Shown one piece after another: positions 41,427-50,200 of a stretch of DNA of 64,000 bases (position 1 is its first letter; the number at the start of each line of letters is the position of its first letter). The position numbers and the translations under genes were made by a program. Source of the DNA: an uncultured Porphyromonadaceae bacterium (GTDB lineage Bacteria; Bacteroidota; Bacteroidia; Bacteroidales; Muribaculaceae); the NCBI GenBank assembly GCA_900544305.1, contig UQUV01000011.1, positions 1-64,000 of the forward strand, in the 5' to 3' direction. The notes below the pieces were generated by a model. The model saw nothing but the letters and a program-made list of their open reading frames with translations. It had not been told where the DNA came from and did no database searches.

Positions 41427-43907
41427 ATGCGACGAATTTTTGTGTTGTTTCTCTTGTTATCTTGTCTTGTGCAGGTCTGGGGTCAGGTTGTGGTGCTCAG
41501 CGGACATGTTCTGGATGCCGATACGCGTCAGCCCCTTGTCGGGGCAACGGTTATTGACCGGGATTCGAAAGTCGGTTGCATTACGGATACCATTGGAAAA
41601 TTCTCTTTACGACTTTTCGGGGAGGCTCCGTTTGACCTGACAGCCAGTTATACCGGTTTCCGGCAGGAATCTTTGATTGTTGGAAACGATACCTTGTTTG
41701 TGGAATTTTGTCTCGAAAAGGATAATCTGCTGCCGAACGTGACAGTCTACGGCAGTCGGGACGATGTCGGCACATCTTCTTCGCAGATGAGTGCTGTATC
41801 GCTTTCCGTGTCTGAAATCAAGAGCATACCTTCGTACCTTGGAGAGCCCGACGTATTGAAAGGTTTGCAGAAACTTCCCGGCGTGACTACCGCTAACGAA
41901 GGGCAGGCCGGCATTTATGTCAGAGGCGGCAATATTGACCAAAATCTAATTACACTTGACGGTTCCACGCTTTACAATGCAGAGCATCTTAAAGGCTTTG
42001 TTTCGGCCTTGAACAGTGATATGATTGACAATGTGACATTTTACAGCGGAGCTTTCCCGGCCCGTTATGGCTCCCGCCTTTCGAGCGTGATTGATGTCGG
42101 CATAAAAGAAGGTGATTTTTATGATTATCATGGGACGGTGTCTCTGGGTATGCTGTCGTCGAGAGTGCAGGCTGAAGGTCCATTGTGGAAAGGGCATACA
42201 TCGTTCAATGTTGGAATGCGCTTTTCTTATTTTGACTTCATCATGATGCCGATACTGAAAGATATGTACCTTCATCCTGATGCGTTGAATCCTTATGCAA
42301 ATATGGATTATTATGATATTTCGGCAAAGATAGTGCATAAATTTTCCAGTCGAGACAAATTGTCGGCAGTATTTTATCTTGGAAATGACGTATGTGACGA
42401 GTCGCCAAATACCGACAGTCAAACATATTTGAAAGACGATGAAAAGAAAATTAATACACAGGACAACCGTTCGGAAAACCGTTGGGGAAACATTGTCTCC
42501 AGTTTGTATTGGACTCACCAGTCGAATGAAAGACTGTTGATAAATAGTAATTTGAGCTTTAGCAGATATTATTATAAAATCGGTCATGTTACCGAAGAGC
42601 GGGAAGAAATTTTTGAAAAGAAGGAAGACGATGATGGGGGAGTTGTCTGGAGGAAGAAGTCGGAAGACAGCTTCATTACTTCCATCGGCAATCGGTCGGA
42701 AATAAACGACTGGGCATTTGCGACGGATTTCCGCTTCTTCTGCAATGACAGTCATACACTTCGTTGGGGAGCAAAACTGTCGTATCAGAAATTTGAACCT
42801 GTAATAGATACCTATATGCGTGAATATGAATGGGACAAAGGGACGGAAACGATCGATGTGAATAGTGGACAAATGGGGGAAGTGCGCCGGGTAACAATGG
42901 TAGCGGCTTATGCAGAGGATGATTGGGCAATAACGTCGTGGTTGAAAGCTAATCTGGGGTTGCGCTACACACTTGCAGCAACTGACGGAAAAAACTATCA
43001 ACTGTTGGAGCCCCGAGTATCACTCCGTTGGCTGCTGAGTGACGGCATGGCTCTGAAAGCCTCCTATTCACGCGTGTCCCAAAACTTGCATCGGTTAAAT
43101 ACAAACAATTTGCTTTTTGCAACTGACCTTTGGGTTCCTATTACTGAAAATATTCCGTTGATGAAAGCTGACCAATGGGCAATAGGCTATAGCTATGACT
43201 TGCCTTTTGACTTGACTTTTATGCTCGAAGGCTACTACAAAAACATGAAAAATCTATTGGAGTATCGTGATGGTGCCGGATACATGGCAGGCGCCGACAA
43301 CTGGGAGAAGCAGGTAGCTGTTGGCAACGGACGTTCTTTTGGAGCAGAGGTGCTGTTGCGCAGACAGTCGGAAAATACAGATGGTTGGATTTCCTATACT
43401 TGGTCAAAAGCATTGCGTAAGTTTGACCGTGACGGAAATGTGGTTAATAATGGCGATGAGTTCTATGCCATGAATGACCGGCGGCATAATTTCAATATGT
43501 TTGTCAGTCACCGTTTCCCTTCGGGATGGAAGGTGTCTACCTCTTGGACTTATCAGACAGGACGATGTGGAACGATAGCGTCCATAGCCGCTTTTGGAGG
43601 TAACATGGAAGACTATACGGACGGAAATTCGGAATGGTCGTCGGTTTCTGGCAAGGATGTGCTGCGGATATATGTGTCGGAACGTAATAATTATCGGTTG
43701 CCGCCGGTTCATCGGCTTGACTTCAGTGTCTCCTATATTCTCAGTCATGGCTGGGGAGAAAGCGATTTTAACGTAACACTTTACAATGTCTATAACCGGA
43801 TGAACATATCGAATGTCTATATAGGATATGAGGACAAACGCCCGGTACTGAAAGGCATTTGTATTTTCCCGTTTATGCCGTCATTTACCTATACTCTTAA
43901 ATTTTGA
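41427..43907 (+). CDS. TonB-dependent outer-membrane receptor
   Basis: An 826-residue receptor of the non-SusC type. A signal peptide (1-19) precedes a carboxypeptidase-like regulatory domain (~22-95) and the plug (~110-235; LKGLQKLPGVTTANEGQ, YVRGGNIDQNLITLDG, FPARYGSRLSSVIDV). The barrel ends PVLKGICIFPFMPSFTYTLKF with a terminal Phe as required for Bam insertion. The DUF4249 lipoprotein encoded two bases downstream is the standard partner in Bacteroidetes. The ligand is unknown; the pair does not lie near glycan genes, so a metal, peptide or cofactor is as likely as a sugar. Confidence 0.93.
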   Translation: MRRIFVLFLLLSCLVQVWGQVVVLSGHVLDADTRQPLVGATVIDRDSKVGCITDTIGKFSLRLFGEAPFDLTASYTGFRQESLIVGNDTLFVEFCLEKDNLLPNVTVYGSRDDVGTSSSQMSAVSLSVSEIKSIPSYLGEPDVLKGLQKLPGVTTANEGQAGIYVRGGNIDQNLITLDGSTLYNAEHLKGFVSALNSDMIDNVTFYSGAFPARYGSRLSSVIDVGIKEGDFYDYHGTVSLGMLSSRVQAEGPLWKGHTSFNVGMRFSYFDFIMMPILKDMYLHPDALNPYANMDYYDISAKIVHKFSSRDKLSAVFYLGNDVCDESPNTDSQTYLKDDEKKINTQDNRSENRWGNIVSSLYWTHQSNERLLINSNLSFSRYYYKIGHVTEEREEIFEKKEDDDGGVVWRKKSEDSFITSIGNRSEINDWAFATDFRFFCNDSHTLRWGAKLSYQKFEPVIDTYMREYEWDKGTETIDVNSGQMGEVRRVTMVAAYAEDDWAITSWLKANLGLRYTLAATDGKNYQLLEPRVSLRWLLSDGMALKASYSRVSQNLHRLNTNNLLFATDLWVPITENIPLMKADQWAIGYSYDLPFDLTFMLEGYYKNMKNLLEYRDGAGYMAGADNWEKQVAVGNGRSFGAEVLLRRQSENTDGWISYTWSKALRKFDRDGNVVNNGDEFYAMNDRRHNFNMFVSHRFPSGWKVSTSWTYQTGRCGTIASIAAFGGNMEDYTDGNSEWSSVSGKDVLRIYVSERNNYRLPPVHRLDFSVSYILSHGWGESDFNVTLYNVYNRMNISNVYIGYEDKRPVLKGICIFPFMPSFTYTLKF

Positions 43908-43909
43908 AA

Positions 43910-44881
43910 ATGATGAAACGAATAAATAGATATGCGGTCTTTTTATTTTTGATGATGATTGCGGTGATGTCATGTGAAATAGATTTGACATTAAAACAGC
44001 AGGATTTGCCGGCCGACATAAGTGTGTTCGGCATTATGTCGCCCGACACTTCGATGCAGATAATGGTGTCGAAAACACATTTATACTTTATTACGTTGGG
44101 TGAACAGATGGGTGAAGAATCTTTGTTGCCTGATGCGGATGTGCGCATTATTGTCAACGGGAAAGAGTCGACGGCTGTATACGATGCAGCAGTGCGTCGT
44201 TTTATAAGTGATAGCCGAGCACGTCCGCTTGACCATGTGGAGGTGTCGGTGGAATCGGACGGACTGAGAAGTACATATTGCGAATTTCAGGTGCCTGCCG
44301 AGCCGAAAATGGAGATATTGTCGATAGAAAAGGTGTTTGATGATATTGAAAATGGTGGCGTTTCATCATCTTTTCAGACGTATGATTCAGATACGTTGGC
44401 AGTCATAACCGTGAAAATCACAGATTTGCCCGGTGACAATTATTATCGGCTGAAAGTGAGAAGTGAAGGTTTCAGTGACGGTGCTTTGAAAGTTGTTCAG
44501 AATAGGTTTACGTCGGGTGACATTGTGTTCTACGACGAAAGGTTGTATCGCGAAACATCTGCTTTGCCCGCTTATTTTTCTAACATTTTTGATGACAGGT
44601 ATTTTGACGGAAAAGAATACACGTTTAAAATAGAATCACGGATACAGGCCAATTATTTCCCGTTTAAGGACTTTTCGGAAAAGCGTATTGTTGTAGAGCT
44701 GCAGGCTTTGAGCAAAGGACTTTATGACTATTTGAAAGCAGTGGAAATCTATGATCGTGCTTATGAAGAAACAGAACATCGTGATGAATACATGGAAGGT
44801 GTAGTAGTGCCGACAAATATGGTAAACGGAACCGGTGCAGTCGGAGCCTATACTCGTAAACAGTCGTTAGTTGAATTGTAG
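43910..44881 (+). CDS. DUF4249-family lipoprotein
   Basis: A 323-residue lipoprotein (VMSC lipobox) of family DUF4249, started at ATG 43910 because the TTG six bases earlier overlaps the receptor's stop. Typical features are PADISVFGIMSPDTSMQI near the N-terminus (an Ig-like domain) and DNYYRLKVRSEG with FSNIFDDRYFDGKEYTF in the C-terminal half. In this family it accompanies TonB receptors and may help bind ligand, somewhat like SusD, but this is not proven. It is two bases behind the receptor gene. Confidence 0.9.
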   Translation: MMKRINRYAVFLFLMMIAVMSCEIDLTLKQQDLPADISVFGIMSPDTSMQIMVSKTHLYFITLGEQMGEESLLPDADVRIIVNGKESTAVYDAAVRRFISDSRARPLDHVEVSVESDGLRSTYCEFQVPAEPKMEILSIEKVFDDIENGGVSSSFQTYDSDTLAVITVKITDLPGDNYYRLKVRSEGFSDGALKVVQNRFTSGDIVFYDERLYRETSALPAYFSNIFDDRYFDGKEYTFKIESRIQANYFPFKDFSEKRIVVELQALSKGLYDYLKAVEIYDRAYEETEHRDEYMEGVVVPTNMVNGTGAVGAYTRKQSLVEL

Positions 44882-44977
44882 AAATCTTTTATTATTGACG
44901 GTTTCTTCGATAGAGAATAAGAAAAATAAATAGTTTGTTTGTTTCGGATTTCAGGGTCTTATCCAATAAACCTTTTA

Positions 44978-44985
44978 TATCTTTG
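44978..44985 (+). promoter_or_regulatory. -7 box before thioredoxin-fold secreted protein
   Basis: TATCTTTG at 44978-44985 matches TAnnTTTG; no -33 TTG is seen at normal spacing. Confidence 0.4.
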
Positions 44986-45070
44986 TGTAAATAGTTTGTG
45001 TCTTAGCATAAAATTCAATTAAGATTGGTTTTCTGCTATGGCTTTTATTTTTTATCAAATACTTTGAAGA

Positions 45071-46897
45071 ATGAGGACGACACACCGATTTTTGAGCGCA
45101 TGTTTGACATTTCTCCTTGTGCTTTTGTTCCAAAGCAATATGGTAGCTCAAAATACTGACTATATCAAGGAGATGGAAAATAATGACCTTCAGATAAGGC
45201 AAATGCCCGGAACGGAAAAATTGCTGTCGGAATATTTAAAACCGGCAAAGATTCAGGAAGATACAATTTATGCGATTCTTTATATCCCTGCCGAATGTTA
45301 TCGGTGTGAAGCTGCGATTCCGGCTTTCTATGAAAAGCTGAAATCTAATAGTGTTAACAATAAAATGTTGTTGATATCCGCTTATGAGGATTCGGTGGCG
45401 GCAGTAGGATACAACAAAACGAATAATTATAAGGCTGATTATTATCTCTATGATACGAAGGCTGACTATACGAAAATTTTTAGCTTTAATTCTGTAAGTT
45501 TGTATGGATTGCATGTGATGAAAATTTGTCCCAAATCCGGAGTTTTCATTACCGGGGGACAATATACCTTATTGGGTAAAGAATTTATTAATCAGCTTGT
45601 GGCTTGTCAAAAAAGACTGACGCCGCATTTATATCCGGGAACGGTGCAGGGTGAGGCCAACCGGCAAGAACAACCTTTGGCTATTCCTTCCAAACCTGTT
45701 TATCCGTGGACTGTAGAAGAGTTTGCCGTTGGATTGAAAAATGACGTGTTTATTTCAAACGTTTACGATGTTCCCAAATTTGAGAATGGTAACTTCTTTT
45801 TTACGGATATGCTGAACAATGGAGTCATGCTTTTCAGCCAAGAAGGACGAAAACTGGTTTATAAAACATTGTTTCAAGCCAATAAAGAGGAAAGAAAACG
45901 GTTTGTTTCTGTATCTGACAGTATGTTTGAAAAGCTGGTGAAACAGGGTCAGGTGTTCTATATTGCTTTGTCAGCCAATATGATAGACGAACATCGTCTT
46001 GCCATATCGTATTCATTGCCTAAAATATTTGGACAAATGGACGGCGGTGAATATAATCTTAGTTTTTATAATGCACCGGCAGTTTTAGTTCGCAATATTG
46101 ATAATTTGCAGTCAGAACAGATGATTGCTCCTGACTTTGATTTGATGAATGCCGATTATTTCTATATGCATTTTGCTTTCGATTTGTTTAATGACAGACT
46201 CTGGTTCGGTTGTCAGAAATTGACTTGGCCGATGGACGGATTTGAGAAGGATGATATTGCGGGGAATGTTGCTGTCGATCCGTTTAATGATAAGTTTTAT
46301 TCAACATTTAATCCGATAATGTCATCTTTTGATGTTAAGTCGGGAAAATGTGACGGCCATTATGGTAAGTTGGAAGAAAGTCAGCGGCTGAGTAAGACGG
46401 GATATTATTTCTTGAATAATGTATATGCCCATTTCGGAAAGGATTTTTTGTATGGAAATGGATATACGGGGAAACTTTATGTGTCGGACAGTACAAGTGT
46501 TGGAACTGGCGACAGGTGCTATGATGTTTTTGATATAGATTTGTCAAAGCTGCCTGAGCCGGATTCGTCCAAGTTTTACAAACTTGAGTATGGCAGCCTG
46601 TATGATGCGAATTTCAGCCGTTGTGTAACGGCAGTGAAGATGAATGATAAGGAGATTTGTTGCCTGGTTAAATATGGCAGGCCACGGCATGACGATTTTC
46701 AGAACGACAGATATTCTTTTGTCGTGATTGACCGTAAAAGCGGCAAAATGAAAGAATTTCCATTGCCATCAGTGAGTGCCGATGAAAAATGTTTGGGATA
46801 TGGTATCCGTAATGAGCAGAACCATTTCAGTCCGTTTGTTTTTCTTCGGGGTAATTCCGGCTATAAACTCCGGAATTTTATTAATAAAAATGAATAG
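45071..46897 (+). CDS. Secreted protein with thioredoxin-like N-terminus and propeller-like C-terminus
   Basis: A 608-residue exported protein (signal peptide about 1-27). Residues ~60-190 look thioredoxin-like: DTIYAILYIPAECYRCEAA has a CxxC pair (Cys76/Cys79) after a beta strand, as in redox-active thioredoxins. The remaining ~400 residues contain regularly spaced short beta-rich segments (NDVFISNVYDVPKFENGNFF; YFYMHFAFDLFNDRLWFG) that suggest a six-bladed TolB-like propeller. Such a pairing is reminiscent of Bacteroidetes proteins annotated as 6-bladed propellers. No function is assigned. It stands alone between the DUF4249 gene and the 46.95-kb element. Confidence 0.6.
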   Translation: MRTTHRFLSACLTFLLVLLFQSNMVAQNTDYIKEMENNDLQIRQMPGTEKLLSEYLKPAKIQEDTIYAILYIPAECYRCEAAIPAFYEKLKSNSVNNKMLLISAYEDSVAAVGYNKTNNYKADYYLYDTKADYTKIFSFNSVSLYGLHVMKICPKSGVFITGGQYTLLGKEFINQLVACQKRLTPHLYPGTVQGEANRQEQPLAIPSKPVYPWTVEEFAVGLKNDVFISNVYDVPKFENGNFFFTDMLNNGVMLFSQEGRKLVYKTLFQANKEERKRFVSVSDSMFEKLVKQGQVFYIALSANMIDEHRLAISYSLPKIFGQMDGGEYNLSFYNAPAVLVRNIDNLQSEQMIAPDFDLMNADYFYMHFAFDLFNDRLWFGCQKLTWPMDGFEKDDIAGNVAVDPFNDKFYSTFNPIMSSFDVKSGKCDGHYGKLEESQRLSKTGYYFLNNVYAHFGKDFLYGNGYTGKLYVSDSTSVGTGDRCYDVFDIDLSKLPEPDSSKFYKLEYGSLYDANFSRCVTAVKMNDKEICCLVKYGRPRHDDFQNDRYSFVVIDRKSGKMKEFPLPSVSADEKCLGYGIRNEQNHFSPFVFLRGNSGYKLRNFINKNE

Positions 46898-46953
46898 AAA
46901 ATAGTTCTGCACTTTCTGAATTGCGTTACCTGGTGCAGGAAAGTGACTTGATA

Positions 46954-47167
46954 TTTAACCCAAAACGGCCATTAGACCGCCAAACAAGGTTAGGCTGTCG
47001 ACAGTGAGCTTTAGTTGGCTCTTTAGTCGCTTTCCGCACTGCTGCCGGCATCTTGCTTCCTGCTTTTTCTCGATGTAGCCCGCTACATCTTCGACAAAGA
47101 CAGAAATCAATCTGCCTGACAGCAGCACGAAATCCACCATAAAGTCTAATGACCGATTTGGGTTTAA
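46954..47167. mobile_element. 214-bp element with 24-bp terminal inverted repeats (MITE-like)
   Basis: A 24-base sequence at 46954-46977 is the reverse complement of 47144-47167 at 21 of 24 positions (shared core CATTAGAC and AACCCAAA). Between them lies a perfect 8-bp hairpin GATGTAGC-CC-GCTACATC (47072-47089). A 61-codon frame spans almost the whole element on the minus strand (47140-46955), but it looks like a by-product of the repeat rather than a normal gene. The structure suits a non-autonomous transposable element or a dispersed structured repeat. I believe similar sequences recur in Bacteroidales genomes, without being able to check. Confidence 0.6.
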
Positions 47168-47170
47168 AAT

Positions 47171-47205
47171 AAAATCCGGCCTCGCGGTTGCGTGGGCCGG
47201 ATTTT
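47171..47205 (-). terminator. Terminator of the FG-GAP giant gene
   Basis: AAAATCCGGCC pairs with GGCCGGATTTT around a 13-base loop, and the minus-strand transcript continues into TTTTATTTTAAA. Confidence 0.9.
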
Positions 47206-47224
47206 GTTGTAGGGAGATGGCGTT

Positions 47225-50200
47225 TTATTTCTTCAAAACTTTCATCAGGGCTTCGTTTCCGTCGTGCATTCTGACACGCAGGATGTAGAGTCCGGTCGGC
47301 AGGCCGCCTGTGTTGATTTGCGTAATGCCGGGTTGCGTGATGCCTTTTACCAATGTGCCAGATGAATTATATAGCCACAGTTGCTCGATTTCGCTGGATG
47401 CTGACAGATGCAGAACGTTGTCGGCAGGCAGCGGCCAGGCGTTCAGATAGATGTCGTCGGCTGCGGTGCTTTCCATTCCTGAATTTTCCTTCGGGTCAAT
47501 CCATAACTGTATTGTTGCCTCCGTTCCGCTTCCGTCAGTGGTGCTTGCCTTAATCGTGGCATAGCCGCCGGTGGTGTTGGGCAGTGCCGTCACTACGCCG
47601 TAGGAATTTACGGCAGCCAGTTCCGACCCTTCAATAACTTCCCAAACCACGCGCTGGTAGTCGGCCGACAGCGGAAGAATTTCGGCATACAGATATGCCG
47701 CCGGCTGGTCCTCGGTAATGGAAGTGTTGCCTTGGAGCGAAACGATTCGCAGGTCGGTCACATAGTCGATATTTGCGGCATTGCCTGCGTAAACTACATT
47801 ACTGCGAACTCCGCCGGCCGTCATGTCCTGTGCGTTGGCTTTCTGTCGTTGCGGATTGTCGGCAGGGATGAGTTCGAGGGCATAGTACTGCATAGAACCC
47901 GGCGACCGGTCGATGAAACTTGTTGCCGAACCTGCCAGAACGGCGATTTCCTGCAGGGCATCGGGAGCGGTTCCGCGCAATATGCGGTAGGAGGCAATAT
48001 CTCGGCCTTGATATGGATTCCAAATCAGGTTGTAGCTGCCTTCAACGAGACCGCGGTTGATGGTAAGCAGCACCGTCTGGTGCGGTTGGCTCATGCGGCT
48101 GGTTTCACCACCTACCAGAGTCATGGCGATAGCGTAGCGTTCGCTGCGCACGGTATTGTCGGCCGTCATGTCGGTGAACCGTCCTTCTGATTTTCCGGCG
48201 CGTCCTATTTCCGTGAAATCGTTCAGCACGGAACCTTCCTTGTAGACGATTATTTCGTCACAGCTCTCAGGAAGCGACTGTGTATCCCATGTCACTACGT
48301 TGCGGTTGCCGTTGCTTTCTACCATCTGAAGCGTCGGAGCTTCAATTTCGGGCAGTACGGTAAAGTCGAGGTAGCGTTGCTGTTCGTTGCCGTCGATAGT
48401 GGTGTAGAGTGTCAGGCGGCGGTTGGTGAGTTCCGGGTGGCCTACGATGCGTGCGGTGGCCGACGATTCTCCGGCAACGGCATTTATTTCAAGGTCTTCC
48501 CCTTCGTTGTTCTCGCCGCTCAGTTCCCAGCGCAGGGTGGCGGTTTTGGGTATGTCGTGTAGTGCGATGGTGAATTCGGAATTGAAATAAACCTCTTGCG
48601 GCATTGCAAAGCCTACATCGTACCAGCGTGTAACGCCGATGACGGTGGACGACTGGGCATTGCCAACGGCTACACTCACGGTCTTGTTGCCGAAGTTATT
48701 CCATGACACGCGGTACGGTCCGTACGAGCTGCCTTCGACGAAATCCGCTCCGTCGAAATCCCACACCGGCTCGACGCTTTCATCGCGTGTGCCGATATAA
48801 CTGATTAATGCCGTCTGTCCTGCGGTGAGGATTGTCGGTGCGCTGATGAGCGGTGCCGTTTCCATTTTTATTGTAACAGGCGCTGAAAAATCCGAGGTTT
48901 CACCCCACAGGTCAATGGTCTGTACCTGTATTTCATACTCGCCCGCCGGCATGCGGTCGACAGGTATTTCGAATTGAGTGGCGCGTATAAAATGGTAGCA
49001 GTTGGGGTGCGTTGAGGATTTGTCGGGCGAGTTGACTTGCATTCCTGCGTAGGGACCCGTTGCATTGCTTCCACCGTTTAGCGGAGAAATGATGTAGCTA
49101 TTGGCACCCGTTGCACCTTTCTTCTTGACCGACAGGTTGTAGCGGAGCTTTTTGGTCGGCGTTTCGGCATCGGTGGCGGCGCTCCATTCAATGTGGAGTC
49201 CGTTCGTAGTTTGCCGTGCCGCTACGGTTGTCGGCGGTTGCGGGCGTGTGTTGGCCACTGTCGTGTTGTTTTGGGTTAAGTCAGTCGGGTAATCTGGGGA
49301 ATGACTTACGACAGGGGCTTTGCCCGATTCCAGCGTCTTTACGATAATGGCATTGGTGGTTTTGCAGGCATCGGAAATGAATCCCTGGCGATAGTTGCCG
49401 GGCGAATCTACATACACGGCATAGACGCTGAGCGAGTCTTGCCGGTTGGCGTCGTAGGAGGTGATGAGCACATCCTCATATCCGTTGTTGTCGAGGTCGA
49501 ACAGCGAATAATTGCAGTAGTCGCCTTCGTAGGAAATAGAGGCTGTTTCGGTCAGTCCGGTTTGGATGGTGTAGGCCGACACAAATTTTGTGTTTCCTTC
49601 GTTTTTCAGCACTTCGATGTTGCCGTTTCCTCTCCAGAAGAGCAGGTCGTAGTACCCGTCGTTGTCAAAATCCGTCAGTGTAGGAGCGGCAAACTCTGTT
49701 CTCGGAACAGGCGTTTCAAACGGTACGTCAATCTTTTCAAAGTTCATATTGCCCAGATTGTGGTAGGCCGTAAGCGCTGTATAGTTGTTGCGGTCGCTGT
49801 AAAGGTAGTATGAGTCCAGCAGGCCGTCGGCATCCCAGTCGACAATACGTTGGAATTTGTCGGAATGCTCGGTGGCCTCTATGTAGGTGAACGTTCCGTC
49901 GCCGTCGTTTCTATAAAGGCCATAGCCCGTGAAGTCCACCAGTCCGTCATTGTTGAAGTCGGCTTTGATGTCAATGGGAAGTTCCGGTACGGAAATGTTC
50001 ACGTTGGACTGCTTGGTGAAATTGCCGTTGCCGTTGTTCAGTAGCAGACCGTGTTTTTGGGTCGTGTAATCGTAGTAAATGACATCGGCTTTTCCGTCCA
50101 TGTTCCAGTCTACCCATGCGCATTTGCTGAAGCTGAGCCCCTGGTTGAATATGCCTTTGGCCTTGCTGAATGTTCCGTTGCCGTCGTTGTGGTAAAGTCC

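Noticed and set aside
41946..43001. A 351-codon open frame on the - strand
   Set aside because: It is antisense to the TonB receptor, and its composition is unlike a real protein.
46955..47140. A 61-codon gene on the - strand
   Set aside because: It is confined to the inverted-repeat element and has no recognisable domain, so it is reported as part of the element.
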